NCBI RefSeq assembly: GCF_000820185.1
Contig: NZ_CDCA01000016.1
Coordinates: 7,305 to 65,335, forward strand
Source of the DNA: Aeromonas tecta
GTDB taxonomy: Bacteria; Pseudomonadota; Gammaproteobacteria; Enterobacterales; Aeromonadaceae
Direction: 5' to 3'
DNA length: 58,031 nucleotides
The translations under genes were made by a program, and so were the position numbers. Positions 18,331-27,311 of this stretch are shown here, piece after piece. The notes beneath the pieces were generated by a model that had not been told where the DNA came from, searched no databases, and saw nothing but the letters and a program-made list of their open reading frames with translations. Numbering within the stretch: the first letter of the stretch is position 1; every line of letters begins with the position of its first letter.

Positions 18331-19209
18331 ATGAGACAGGCGGGAGTATTCGATGCACTGGTCAGCACGGGGGCGCGGCTGGAGGATTCCTGCTGGCTGG
18401 AACCCGGGCTTGGCCTTGCCAGCTGGCGCAACTGTTACGATCAGACCCGCTACCACAAACCCGGTCATCACACGATCAGCGTCTACCTGCAGGGCGGCGA
18501 GCAGACCGAGCGGCTGGACGGGCCCGGTGGTCACGGCGGCACCGGCAAGGTGTGCATCATGCCGGATCACCACAGGTCGGAATGGCTGGTGCGCGAGGAG
18601 TTTCGCTTCTTCCACCTCTATTTCAGACCCGATCACCTCGGTCGCATCGCCGAGCAGGTTTGCGACAAGGAGGGGCGCCATCTACTGCTGGAAGACAAGA
18701 CCTTCATCGAGGATCCCCAGGCCGCAGCCCTGGTGCAGGCCCAGCTGATGAAGCTGAACTGGCAGCACGGAGGCGATCGCATGGCGCTCTCCCACGGCGC
18801 CTGGATGCTGATGCTGCACGCCTATCGTCATCACACCCGGGAGGCGCCCAGCCTGCCCGAGGTGCGCGGCGGGCTGGCGCCCGTGGTGATCCGGCGGGTG
18901 CAGGAGTACCTGCTGGCCCATCTGGCCGACTCCATTACCTTGAGCGAGCTGGCCCAAGAGGCGGGCCTCAGCGAATACCACTTCGCCCGCATGTTCGGCC
19001 AGAGCCTGGGCTGTCCGCCTCATCGCTACCTGCTTGGATTGCGGCTCAAACGCGCCAAACAGCTGCTGGCGGGATCGGATCCCCTGGCCAGCATCGCCGT
19101 TCAGTGCGGTTTCTCCTCCCAGGCCCATCTTGGCAATCGCTTCCGGGAAGCCTTCGGCCTGAGCCCCGGTCAGTGGCGCAGCCAACTGTCATCCCATTGT
19201 CACGGATGA
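18331..19209 (+). CDS. AraC family transcriptional regulator
   Basis: Protein of about 292 aa. The C-terminal 100 residues carry the two AraC helix-turn-helix units: LSELAQEAGLSEYHFARMF and DPLASIAVQCGFSSQAHLGNRF, ending in FGLSPGQWR. The N-terminal part is a cupin-like sensing region (RYHKPGHHTISVYLQGGEQ). Possible starts are ATG 18331 and ATG 18289. It is divergent from the EamA exporter gene. Confidence 0.88.
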   Translation: MRQAGVFDALVSTGARLEDSCWLEPGLGLASWRNCYDQTRYHKPGHHTISVYLQGGEQTERLDGPGGHGGTGKVCIMPDHHRSEWLVREEFRFFHLYFRPDHLGRIAEQVCDKEGRHLLLEDKTFIEDPQAAALVQAQLMKLNWQHGGDRMALSHGAWMLMLHAYRHHTREAPSLPEVRGGLAPVVIRRVQEYLLAHLADSITLSELAQEAGLSEYHFARMFGQSLGCPPHRYLLGLRLKRAKQLLAGSDPLASIAVQCGFSSQAHLGNRFREAFGLSPGQWRSQLSSHCHG

Positions 19210-19268
19210 GTCGCACACTGCTTGGGTAACGGCAGCCTGGCTGCCCCTTTTCCTCAAAGGAGTGCCCA

Positions 19269-19391
19269 TTGAATCATCGCAAGCGTCAGGTCCGTACCCG
19301 CCACCTCTGGTTCAGCCACTGGAATGGCCCCAAGACGCGTCTCTGTGTCCCCGCCGCCCCCGAACCCCTCGTTCCTCACAGTTCCCGCTGA
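19269..19391 (+). CDS. Candidate small protein with TTG start
   Basis: A 40-codon frame read from TTG 19269, six bases after a very strong ribosome binding site AAAGGAG (19256-19262). It encodes a basic peptide starting NHRKRQVRTRHLWF. I recognise no family. It sits between the AraC gene and ybjD after a small GGCAGC / GCTGCC hairpin. The strong Shine-Dalgarno site with no other start behind it is the main support; it may be spurious. Confidence 0.35.
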   Translation: MNHRKRQVRTRHLWFSHWNGPKTRLCVPAAPEPLVPHSSR

Positions 19392-19468
19392 AATCACCAC
19401 GACTCGATAGGATTTTCTAAGCAATTTTGCCACTATGACGCCATCAGCATGGACTTGGGTATGGCCTC

Positions 19469-21103
19469 ATGTTTCTGGAACGTATTGAAATCAAAGGTTT
19501 TCGCGGGATAAATCGACTCTCGCTCGGGCTGGATCACACCACGGTGCTCATCGGCGAAAACGCCTGGGGCAAGTCCAGCCTGTTGCGCGCCCTCTGGTGT
19601 TTGCTGGGGGATGCCGAGCCCTATCAGTTCAGCCGTGACGACTTCCACCAACCGGAAGATCCCGAGTTGGCCCCCTCGCGCACCCTGCAACTGGTGCTCA
19701 CCTTCAGCGAATACCGACCCCATATGTGCCAGCACTCGCGCCGATTGGCGCGCCTCGGCGCGGCCTGGACCCCCCATCGGGACAAGTTTCATCGCATCCA
19801 CTATCGCGCCAGCGCCGAGCTGCAAGCTGACGAGAGCGTGCTGACCACCCACGACTTTCTCGACGGCATCGGCAAGAGTCTGGAGCTCGACAACAACGAT
19901 GAGCTGGTGCGCCTGCTCATCACCATGAACCCGGTATTCCGGCTGCGCGATGCCCGCACCACCCGCGACGGGGTCGAGATGCTGCCATGGGGGGATCTGT
20001 CCGCGCAGCGGCTGGGGGAGTTGTCCGGCAAGTTGACGGATGAGCCCCAGCGCATCGGCGAACCCGAGTTGAAGGAGGCGCTAGAGGCGGTGCGTCAATT
20101 GATGGAGCACTACTTCAGCGCACTGGCGCCCATCAAGACCAAGCCGCGCAGCCAGCGAGAGATCGTCAACCGCCCCATGACACTGCGCAACCCAGGCAAC
20201 TTGCAGAGCCTGCTGCGCGGCGCCGACAACCGGGCGCTGCAACTGGCGATGGCGGGCATGGCGGCCATGCTGCTCAATGCCCGTGGCAACCGGGAGCTAG
20301 AAGAGGGGGCCAGGCCCATCATGATCCTGGAAGATCCCGAAAGCCGATTGCACCCGACCATGCTGGCGCTGGCCTGGGGCCTGCTCGAGCAGTTGCCAGG
20401 CCAGAAGCTGCTCACTACCAATTCGGGGGACTTGCTCTCTTCCCTGCCGCTCAACCAGATCCGCCGACTGGTGCGTCGCCAGCAGGATATCCTCTGCCAT
20501 CAGCTGGGCGGTGAGCGCTACAGCAGCGACGATCTGCGCAAAATTGCCTTCCATGTGCGTATCAACAGGCCCATGTCGATGTTTGCCCGCTGTTGGTTGC
20601 TGGTGGAAGGGGAGACCGAGATCTGGCTGCTCTCCGAGCTCGCCCAGATCTGCGGCTACAGCCTGCGGGCTGAAGGGGTGCGCATCATCGAGTTTGCCCA
20701 GTGTGGCCAAGCACCGCTCATCAAGGTAGCGCGTGACTTTGGCATCGAGTGGCATCTGCTCACCGACGGCGACGAGGCGGGGGCCAAGTACGCCAGCTCC
20801 GCCCGCTCCTTGCTCAAGGGCGAGCGCGAGCGAGACAGGATCACTCAGCTGCCGGCGGCCGACATCGAGCACTATCTCTATCAGAACGGCTTCGAAGCGG
20901 TATTTCGGCGCGAGGCCGGGGTCGGCGGGCGCTCGACCCTCAATGCCGGGCGCATCATCTCCAAGGCCATTCATCATCGCAGCAAACCCGGCATGGCGCT
21001 GGCGGTGGTGGAGGAGGCGGAGCGGCTCGGCGGTGAGCACATCCCGCCGGTGATCCGCCAGATGTTCGCTAAGGTGGTCGCCCTGGCGCGCGGGCAGGGC
21101 TAG
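19469..21103 (+). CDS. ybjD: OLD-family ATP-dependent nuclease YbjD
   Basis: Protein of 544 aa: an N-terminal ABC-type ATPase followed by a C-terminal Toprim domain. MFLERIEIKGFRGINRLSL and the Walker A GENAWGKSSLLRAL open the protein; IMILEDPESRLHPTMLAL is the Walker B/signature region; WLLVEGETEIWLLSELA gives the Toprim Glu and LLTDGDEAG the Toprim Asp pair. The start is very like E. coli YbjD. OLD nucleases cut DNA using ATP; some act in phage defence, but the cellular role of YbjD is not settled. Confidence 0.9.
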   Translation: MFLERIEIKGFRGINRLSLGLDHTTVLIGENAWGKSSLLRALWCLLGDAEPYQFSRDDFHQPEDPELAPSRTLQLVLTFSEYRPHMCQHSRRLARLGAAWTPHRDKFHRIHYRASAELQADESVLTTHDFLDGIGKSLELDNNDELVRLLITMNPVFRLRDARTTRDGVEMLPWGDLSAQRLGELSGKLTDEPQRIGEPELKEALEAVRQLMEHYFSALAPIKTKPRSQREIVNRPMTLRNPGNLQSLLRGADNRALQLAMAGMAAMLLNARGNRELEEGARPIMILEDPESRLHPTMLALAWGLLEQLPGQKLLTTNSGDLLSSLPLNQIRRLVRRQQDILCHQLGGERYSSDDLRKIAFHVRINRPMSMFARCWLLVEGETEIWLLSELAQICGYSLRAEGVRIIEFAQCGQAPLIKVARDFGIEWHLLTDGDEAGAKYASSARSLLKGERERDRITQLPAADIEHYLYQNGFEAVFRREAGVGGRSTLNAGRIISKAIHHRSKPGMALAVVEEAERLGGEHIPPVIRQMFAKVVALARGQG

Positions 21104-21222
21104 ATCCGGCCATTGCCGTTGCACGCGTTGGGGAAGGGGGCGAGTTTGGGTATACTCGCCCCTCTCTTTTGACTGCCGGGCGCCCCTTTGGCGCCCGCAC
21201 CTTGTTTGCTGCTGGAGACCCT

Positions 21223-21951
21223 ATGTTCGTCCAACTTCCGTTTTGGCTCTTTCCCCTGACCGGCCTGATGGCGCTGGGTGCGCTGATTGCCCTTGGGCTG
21301 GTGCTGTGGCGCGGTGATCTCTGCCCTGGCCAGCGCTCGCGCATCACCACCCAGCTGTTCTCTATTTGGGTTATCACCGGTCTCTCCCTGATGCTGGCCA
21401 TCGAGGCTGGGATAAAGGGTTGGCTTGTCTGGTGCGGGGGCGCCGCGCTGATCCTGGGGATTGCCTTGTCACTGGTGCAGTCCCGCCTCGAGGGCAAGCG
21501 CGCCATTCCCGCCACCCTGCTGTGGCTGCCCGCCATGCCGCTGGCCCTCTATGGCGTGGGTCTGCTGCAGTATCAGGGTTGGCTTAGCGGCTTGCTGCAG
21601 ATGGTGCTGCTGGGCTCGGCCTTCGCTCACCTGATGTTGCTGCGAGCCCGTCACCGCTTGCAGGCGTTCAACACCCTGCTGCCGGTGGCCGGGCTGGTGG
21701 CGGCCATCGCCAGTCTGCTCTGGTTTGTCGTGCTCTTGCTGCTGGCCGAGCCCGCAGCCCCTGTGCTGAGCGCCTTGCAACCCTGGATCCTGACTCAGGC
21801 CGCGCTGCTGGTCGCCTCGCTGTTGCTCTGGTTCACGCCGCTCTATCGGCAGCAGGAGACGGCCCCCGTGGTACTGTCGGTGACCCTGTGCGGGCTGCTG
21901 CTGGCCGAGATTGCCGCCAGCGGCGCCCTGGCGCAGTTGTCCCTTTCCTGA
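21223..21951 (+). CDS. Multi-pass membrane protein of unknown function
   Basis: A 242-residue, very hydrophobic protein with seven or eight predicted spans, beginning MFVQLPFWLFPLTGLMALG. ATG 21223 follows GGAG by eight bases; the frame is open 54 bases further upstream. I recognise no family motif. Charged stretches between spans (WRGDLCPGQRSR, RARHRLQAF) probably face the cytoplasm. It follows ybjD by about 120 bases in the same direction. Confidence 0.75.
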   Translation: MFVQLPFWLFPLTGLMALGALIALGLVLWRGDLCPGQRSRITTQLFSIWVITGLSLMLAIEAGIKGWLVWCGGAALILGIALSLVQSRLEGKRAIPATLLWLPAMPLALYGVGLLQYQGWLSGLLQMVLLGSAFAHLMLLRARHRLQAFNTLLPVAGLVAAIASLLWFVVLLLLAEPAAPVLSALQPWILTQAALLVASLLLWFTPLYRQQETAPVVLSVTLCGLLLAEIAASGALAQLSLS

Positions 21952-22012
21952 ACGAGAAAATCGGGTATGGTGGCAATAGATTGAGTACCGACATCAAGAA
22001 CAACAGGGATGG

Positions 22013-22144
22013 ATGCTGATGAGAGACTGCGCTGCCAGGGATGGCTTATGGCTGCTGATGGCGCTTGCCATCAGCGGAGCGGCCAATGGCTCCGCCCGCG
22101 ACGTCAAGGAGAGTGACAAGCTGGCTGTAGCCGCGCGGGCGAAT
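22013..22144 (+). pseudogene. Outer-membrane beta-barrel gene, 5' fragment, interrupted by prophage
   Basis: ATG 22013 (after AGGGATGG) begins a 44-codon frame with a signal peptide (WLLMALAISGAANGSA) and a mature start DVKESDKLAVAARAN. It meets TGA at 22145-22147, within the first bases of the prophage. The reading frame resumes at the other end as NRFYTLADDPTK, so GCG AAT here and AGG TTC there would join in frame. The gene is therefore almost certainly inactivated. Confidence 0.85.
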
Positions 22145-22200
22145 TGATCACGAAGAGCTATTGAATTGATCATTGACGATCGTGATCAATTCAATAGCTC
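22141..22200. repeat. Left prophage end: transposase-site cluster and 18-bp inverted repeat
   Basis: GAATTGATCAC (22141-22151) is followed by a perfect 18-bp inverted repeat, GAGCTATTGAATTGATCA (22155-22172) and its complement (22183-22200), around the spacer TTGACGATCG. TGATCAATTC in either orientation recurs at the right end (56652, 56824), so these are probably MuA binding sites. The inverted repeat could also fold into a hairpin. Confidence 0.7.
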
Positions 22201-22224
22201 ACAGGGTGGGATTAGAGATAACGA

Positions 22225-22240
22225 GGGGCCATAAGGCCCC
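22225..22240. terminator. Hairpin downstream of late operon
   Basis: Stem GGGGCC / GGCCCC with loop ATAA, beyond the last late gene and before the left end. The T-rich tail (TTGTTTGT) lies on the plus strand, so on the minus strand it is a weaker terminator. It could shield the prophage from host transcription entering through the disrupted gene. Confidence 0.55.
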
Positions 22241-22266
22241 TTGTTTGTATCTGGTTTAAAGGTGGG

Positions 22267-22893
22267 TTACAGGGGCTTTGCTGGCCAATTGATGGCATCT
22301 GGATAACTGGGCTGTTGGTCGATTTTGGAGAGCTCGACCCGATAGGCCTTCCAAGCAATGAGCTTGACCTGGTCATCATCAGACGGGTCGCTGATGATAG
22401 CAGGGTCGAGCGCATCAACCAGCACGGCGATCTCTTGGCTGGCTTCACTCATCAACGCTTGTCGCTGATAGTTGGCCTGGTCAATGAGCCATTGCCGCTC
22501 TGCGGCCGAGTCGGTTACCCATGTTTCAGTAACCGGGTCCCACACGTCAAAGCTACTTTGGGGTGCCAGCAGGGTGAAATCAGGGCTCAGAGCGCCGAGA
22601 ACGGATACTTGAACTCGCTGGCGAGTCTGCTTGTTGTATGCGTATTTACCGCGATGGTCTTCGACGTATATCCAGGTTCGAGCTACGTCATCACGACAGA
22701 TAGCGTAACCATCCTTGGCAAGAATGGATGGCTCATCAGCATATGCACCACCTGGGAGCCCGCATGTCGCAGAAATGTATTCATCGCGTGGGCCAGTGTA
22801 TTCCATGGTTTGCATGTTGATGCAATAGCACATAAACCAGCCATTGCTGATGGCAAACCCGTCGGAATCAAGCGTGGTTCTTGGTTCGTTCAT
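22267..22893 (-). CDS. Tail fibre assembly protein
   Basis: A 208-residue protein of the phage tail fibre assembly chaperone family (lambda Tfa / Mu gp50-like). The diagnostic C-terminal part is present: LIDQANYQRQALMSEAS, LIAWKAYRVELSKID and the terminal YPDAINWPAKP. The N-terminal half resembles the fibre-proximal domain of other long versions. It is the last gene of the late operon, four bases after the fibre gene, as expected for a chaperone that helps the adjacent fibre trimerise. Confidence 0.85.
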   Translation of the reverse strand: MNEPRTTLDSDGFAISNGWFMCYCINMQTMEYTGPRDEYISATCGLPGGAYADEPSILAKDGYAICRDDVARTWIYVEDHRGKYAYNKQTRQRVQVSVLGALSPDFTLLAPQSSFDVWDPVTETWVTDSAAERQWLIDQANYQRQALMSEASQEIAVLVDALDPAIISDPSDDDQVKLIAWKAYRVELSKIDQQPSYPDAINWPAKPL

Positions 22894-22897
22894 CTAG

Positions 22898-23596
22898 TCA
22901 CCCCAGTTTTGTGATCCATAAAAATGCCATGTTTTTCACCGTCGACTCAGTACCGCCTTGAGACGCGATAATTGCGCTAAATGAAGCAGCACCACTTACA
23001 GGAACAGATCCAACATGTGCGGCGCTTGAAGCAATTGGTTGGGGAGATATCGTGCCGATTCGTCCATCAATGGAGTTGAATGTTCCAGTTGGTGCGCCGA
23101 ATGTGTTTTCGAAAAAGTGGCTGTGCGCTTTGTTCTGGTCGGCTTGGTAAGACAACAGACTGCGTCCGGGATCGTGTCCTTTACCATCATCAAGCCCCCG
23201 AATGTGTAAACCGCGCATATCAGGTAATACGCCAGAGGGGTAGAGGGCGGCGAGCCTCGGATTGGCTCCCAAACTAAATGAACCACCATTGAACTTGGCA
23301 TAGCCAGAAGGGACGATGGCAGAAGGCCAGGGGATAGGTGCTCCAACAGGGTAAGCGCTGAAAGCGATAGTCTGGATGGCTTTGGCCAGTTGTGTGTGAT
23401 CAGCCTTGTCAGGCGTGATACCACCAAGGGTCAACACCTGCAGTAGCTCATCGGTCATCATATTGAACCATTCGCCGCCCGGTATGCTGGGCTGGTCGCC
23501 GGCGCCCCCTTCAGTGAAGTATTGGCGAGTACCAGACACCACCGGCGGGATGGCGGGTGGCGTAGTCACGCCAGAATCATTATCTAACCAATACAT
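22898..23596 (-). CDS. Tail fibre protein with collar domain
   Basis: A 232-residue receptor-binding fibre. The phage tail collar domain is visible in VGAPIPWPSAIVPSGYAKFN, then LYPSGVLPDMRGLHIRGLDD, followed by a Gly/Ser/His-rich shaft (KAHSHFFENTF) and a distal tip ending MAFLWITKLG. It is much shorter than Mu S (about 500 aa), so the fibre is compact. No invertible segment or invertase gene accompanies it. Confidence 0.82.
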   Translation of the reverse strand: MYWLDNDSGVTTPPAIPPVVSGTRQYFTEGGAGDQPSIPGGEWFNMMTDELLQVLTLGGITPDKADHTQLAKAIQTIAFSAYPVGAPIPWPSAIVPSGYAKFNGGSFSLGANPRLAALYPSGVLPDMRGLHIRGLDDGKGHDPGRSLLSYQADQNKAHSHFFENTFGAPTGTFNSIDGRIGTISPQPIASSAAHVGSVPVSGAASFSAIIASQGGTESTVKNMAFLWITKLG

Positions 23597-23598
23597 AG

Positions 23599-24180
23599 TC
23601 AGACCTCATAAACGAATTCATAGGTAAAACCGCCCAGCTTGTAGCGGGACAGAGTGCATTCCAGCAGCAGAGCAGTCTGGGTTTTCAGAGGGGTAAGTAC
23701 GTTGTCAGTGACTCGAAAGCGGCCATCAGGCAGACCGTAGACGATTACCTCCAGGGTGTGACGCCAGCGATTGGGCCAGATGGGATAGAGCACGTTGCGC
23801 AGCACGTGGTGGGGGAAATGCTCCCGCACCTCGACCACGAAGCCAAGCGCAAGCGCGAGAGCTTCTATCTGCCAGGTCTGTAAGCCTCCCTTGCGGTGGT
23901 ACTTCTCGACCACGGCCGCGCGGCGGCTCTCGAACGTCTGGTTGGGCACGTTGCACTCTGGCAGACCGAGGTATTGCTCCCAGTCTGGCAGCAGTTGCAC
24001 CGTCGTTTCCGGGCGCATTTCCAGTAACAACTGATCGGCAGAGAGCTCGGCATCCGTCAGGCGCTTGGCAAAGCCGAGGACATACTTCGCCAAATCTGAC
24101 TCAGGATCCCGTGGCCAGGCGCGGCCACGTGGCATCTGTTGCAGCAGGACTTCATGCCACTGCTCTACAGAGTGGGCCAT
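23599..24180 (-). CDS. Mu gp48-like baseplate/tail protein (YmfQ, DUF2313)
   Basis: A 193-residue protein with the YmfQ/DUF2313 pattern: LLQQMPRGRAWP near residue 12, LLLEMRPETTVQLLPDWE in the middle and YHRKGGLQTWQIEALA further on. In Mu this is gp48, which joins baseplate wedge to fibre. It overlaps the gp47 gene by 16 bases, so the late genes are tightly coupled. Confidence 0.85.
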   Translation of the reverse strand: MAHSVEQWHEVLLQQMPRGRAWPRDPESDLAKYVLGFAKRLTDAELSADQLLLEMRPETTVQLLPDWEQYLGLPECNVPNQTFESRRAAVVEKYHRKGGLQTWQIEALALALGFVVEVREHFPHHVLRNVLYPIWPNRWRHTLEVIVYGLPDGRFRVTDNVLTPLKTQTALLLECTLSRYKLGGFTYEFVYEV

Positions 24181-25232
24181 GTGATGCTCCCGATGACATT
24201 CAATTCATTTGACGCGGCAGGAACGTCAGCAGCCAGGTTCAAGGTGTAGTTATTGACTCCTGCAGCAGATCCAATGGCGGTGCGGACTTTGGAAAGTAGC
24301 AAGGTCTGACCGGGGGCCAGGGTATTCTGATAGCCACGCAGATTGGCAGTGATCCCGGCCCGTACATCGGAATTGTCCGGGATGGGGGTGATAGTTAGAG
24401 GAGTACTCTTCAGCGTCAGGCCAATGTCTACCGGCTCGATGCCACCTGGGCGACCGACATCGACGCCCGTGGCCGGATCGGCGTGACGGAACAGGTAGTC
24501 CTGCATACCGGACTGGTCGGTGGGTGTGGGCAAGATATTAACCCGTTCATCATAAACCCAGGCTATCCCTACAGTGCTGCCACCATGCCAAGCGTCATAG
24601 CACCAGGCGCGGGTCACTCCTGCCACCTCTCTCATCCAGGCCACATAGTCATGAACCGCGCCACCTAGGGGCGGGTTGCGCTTACGGAATAGCAGTCGCT
24701 CCAACACCTGAGCAATCGGCTCAATGTCCGCACCACCGCTGATGTCGCCGCTGGTGCCGTTGGATTGCAGACCTGGTACCGGCGTAACCAGGGTGAGCTG
24801 CTCGCCGGCGGCCAGGTTACCAGCGGCGCCTACTTCGATGGCCTGCACCTGCACGGCCACTGTAGCGCCACTGGGGCTGGCACTGGAGGTGACGGCGTAC
24901 TGGCGGCCATCCTTGTGCTGCAGCACGGTACCGACCGGTGCCGGCACGGTTCCATTGAGGGTGGCGGGGCCGGCGGCATAGGTCGCTTGCTTACGGATTA
25001 CCCCTTCATACTGGGCCAGCTCGATGATGGTTTGGTCGTCTGATTCAGTCGTCGGAATGATCTGGCGTACGATCCACATTTGGTGGTCGTAAAGGTCGCG
25101 TTGGCTAGCTGACACCGCCACATTGAGGGCCTGCTCGATACCGAACTTTGGTAGCACGGTGCTGAGGCTGGATTCGATATCCAGCTGGCCACTGGCAGTA
25201 ATCTGACGCAGTGTCGGGACGCTATACGGCAT
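24165..25232 (-). CDS. Baseplate J-like protein (Mu gp47)
   Basis: A 355-residue baseplate wedge protein. The family features are IPTTESDDQTIIELAQYEGV near residue 60, RQATYAAGPATLNG, the long Gly/Val-rich beta region, and LERLLFRKRNPPLGGAVHDY, which is the classic baseplate J signature. It sits between gp46 and gp48 homologues in the same order as Mu. Confidence 0.9.
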   Translation of the reverse strand: MPYSVPTLRQITASGQLDIESSLSTVLPKFGIEQALNVAVSASQRDLYDHQMWIVRQIIPTTESDDQTIIELAQYEGVIRKQATYAAGPATLNGTVPAPVGTVLQHKDGRQYAVTSSASPSGATVAVQVQAIEVGAAGNLAAGEQLTLVTPVPGLQSNGTSGDISGGADIEPIAQVLERLLFRKRNPPLGGAVHDYVAWMREVAGVTRAWCYDAWHGGSTVGIAWVYDERVNILPTPTDQSGMQDYLFRHADPATGVDVGRPGGIEPVDIGLTLKSTPLTITPIPDNSDVRAGITANLRGYQNTLAPGQTLLLSKVRTAIGSAAGVNNYTLNLAADVPAASNELNVIGSITWPTL

Positions 25233-25674
25233 TGGCCTGTGCCTCCCAGCGCTGCTTGATGGTCAAGGTCATGGTGCTCTCGTCGGGACGGGTAATGGCA
25301 ATGTCGAGCTGGAGCCACTGGAACTGGGGGATGGAGCCGGTGACGACGAGCTGTTTGGCGTAATCGGGCTTTAAATGGCGATCGAGGGCGGTTTGTGCAT
25401 AGGTCACTGCCTTGTTGCGCACGTCGGTGGTGAGCTTGGATCGCTCCAACAGCCAGAGCTTGCTGCCACAAGGCTGGTCGGCGAAGGTGTCGCCAATCCA
25501 GCCACGACGATCGCCGCTGGCGTCGGGCAGTTCGTCCGACTCATCGGCGCGGGCATCGGTAAACAGCACCTGCAGCACCAGAGTCTCCAGCCCGTCATCC
25601 TGACGCAAACCGGCCGAGGTGATCTCGATATCCCCTCGGCCGGTTTCGTTGTTCCAGATGATGGCTGTGGTCAT
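25222..25674 (-). CDS. Mu gp46-like baseplate protein
   Basis: A 150-residue protein of the phage GP46 family, a wedge component related to T4 gp25. Its N-terminal part (TAIIWNNETGRGDIEIT, LETLVLQVLFTDARA) and GDRRGWIGDTF with LWLLERSKLT are typical. It overlaps the gp47 gene by 11 bases. Confidence 0.87.
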   Translation of the reverse strand: MTTAIIWNNETGRGDIEITSAGLRQDDGLETLVLQVLFTDARADESDELPDASGDRRGWIGDTFADQPCGSKLWLLERSKLTTDVRNKAVTYAQTALDRHLKPDYAKQLVVTGSIPQFQWLQLDIAITRPDESTMTLTIKQRWEAQANAV

Positions 25675-25680
25675 CGCCCC

Positions 25681-26235
25681 TCACACTGGGGGAGATGTTT
25701 GGCCTCCACCCGGTAGATCATGCTTATGATCCAGGAACGACTTGCCATTGATGATCACATCGGCATCGGTGGTGATGTTCAATGTAACGTGCAAAGCGCC
25801 CTGAATCTCGTTATCAGGGCTTATCGTGGTGGTTTTGGTTTCGACTTGTGTAATGACGGTTTTCGCTTGGCTGGCGATCTCGCCATCCTTGCGCAGGATG
25901 ATGCGGTGACCTTCCAGATGGTATAGGCAGTTATCGCCCGCCTCCAGATCTTTTGGCCGCGCCGTCTTGTCTTCCACTACGATGGCGACCATCCCGGCAC
26001 GAGCGCCACCGATGCCCAGCACAATGGCCTCAGACCCTTCTGGCGGTACGCTGCTGCGGCCGTAGTTCTGGAAGCGTTCCACGTCGTCGGCGCCTTCATC
26101 GGCCAACACCTTGAGCTGCAGGTTCTGGCGCTGCAGGGCATCATTCACCCAGGTGACAATGGCGCGATCGGCAATAAGGCGGCACCGGCGCTTGATGGGC
26201 TCCACAATTTTCATCACATCGCGGATGGTTACCAT
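25681..26235 (-). CDS. Baseplate central spike protein (Mu gp45)
   Basis: A 184-residue membrane-piercing spike that sits at the tip of the tail tube as a trimer. An N-terminal OB fold (about residues 1-110) is followed by a repetitive beta-helical part (VITQVETKTTTISPDN, LHVTLNITTDADVIING) and the apex motif DHKHDLPGGG. The His-x-His pair at the apex is the known iron-binding signature of Mu-type spikes. It overlaps the gp44 gene. Confidence 0.9.
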   Translation of the reverse strand: MVTIRDVMKIVEPIKRRCRLIADRAIVTWVNDALQRQNLQLKVLADEGADDVERFQNYGRSSVPPEGSEAIVLGIGGARAGMVAIVVEDKTARPKDLEAGDNCLYHLEGHRIILRKDGEIASQAKTVITQVETKTTTISPDNEIQGALHVTLNITTDADVIINGKSFLDHKHDLPGGGQTSPPV

Positions 26236-27311
26236 GTGGTCACCTCCTTGGTCTGTTTCTTGACTACCTCGGCCGGGATCAGCATCGCCTCCCTGGGCAT
26301 CAGGTTGATGATGGCCTCACGGCCTCCCTTTTCGTCCTCCATCAGGCTGACGGTAACAATGAGCCAACGCTCGTCTAGCCCCTGGATCTCGTCCTTGATG
26401 GGGCACATGCGGTTGATGCGCCAGAGCGCTCCGCTATCTCCCTTCAACCCTTGAATGCGCCAGCCGGCCACGGTGATCTCGGTTTGAGTGCCTTCGCCGA
26501 TGCTGCGCTGCTTCTGCCACTGGCCGCGCTTGCTGGCACCGGCCACTGTGGTGACGTCCTCGGCGATGATGATGCGGGGGCGGTAGCGAGTGACGGCTGG
26601 ATCGGTAACTGTCGCCTTCTGGCCGCCGAGGGTGGCCGGCGCCGTGTTGTCCCAGGTCGATCCGCCGCCGTAGCTGGAGCCCTTCACAATCCATTCAGAG
26701 GCCCGATCCCGCATGCTGAAGTTGCCCCGGGCGGCCAGGATGTTTTCGCCCAGGATGAGGCTGGCGCCCATGTCCTGATCGCTGGCCTGGGTCAGCACCA
26801 GCTCGCCCTTTTCGTTGGTGGTCAGCAACACGGCCCGTTGCTTGGCCAGGCGGTCAAGCAGCTCGAAACAACTCTCGCCCTGCTCGATGGTGACGCGGGG
26901 AAAGGCATCCCCCAGATCGCACTCCACCACCACCTCGATCTTGAACGGGGCGCTGATATCCTTGGCGACCCGATCCAGGGTCACGTTCTGCCACTGGCCG
27001 CTCTTGTAGATGGCCGAGCAGTCCACCAGATCGCTGGTCTTGCTGCGGCCGCTCACCACCCACTCCACCTCGCGGGCATCGTAGCTGGGGATGAAGTCAT
27101 CGATATACCCGGTCAGCACCAGGTCGCTGCCGATGGAGACGGTGCAGGCGCTGAGGGGCTTGATGACCATGGCCTTGGCATCTTCCCATTTGCGGGTCAG
27201 GCGCAGTTCGAAGTCGCCGGCGATATCGCGCAGGCTGCGGGTGATGCGCACCTTCTGCCAGCCGGTATAGAGCTGGCCATCGACGCGCAGGGTAATGGGT
27301 TCAGCCATCAA
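26229..27311 (-). CDS. Baseplate hub protein (Mu gp44, P)
   Basis: A 360-residue hub protein homologous to Mu P and distantly to T4 gp27, which connects the tail tube to the spike. The start PITLRVDGQLYTGWQKVRIT and SLRDIAGDFELRLTRKW are the recognisable Mu P segments. The central part SGRSKTSDLVDCSAIY and EQGESCFELLDRLAKQR are also typical. Confidence 0.88.
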   Translation of the reverse strand: MMAEPITLRVDGQLYTGWQKVRITRSLRDIAGDFELRLTRKWEDAKAMVIKPLSACTVSIGSDLVLTGYIDDFIPSYDAREVEWVVSGRSKTSDLVDCSAIYKSGQWQNVTLDRVAKDISAPFKIEVVVECDLGDAFPRVTIEQGESCFELLDRLAKQRAVLLTTNEKGELVLTQASDQDMGASLILGENILAARGNFSMRDRASEWIVKGSSYGGGSTWDNTAPATLGGQKATVTDPAVTRYRPRIIIAEDVTTVAGASKRGQWQKQRSIGEGTQTEITVAGWRIQGLKGDSGALWRINRMCPIKDEIQGLDERWLIVTVSLMEDEKGGREAIINLMPREAMLIPAEVVKKQTKEVTTW

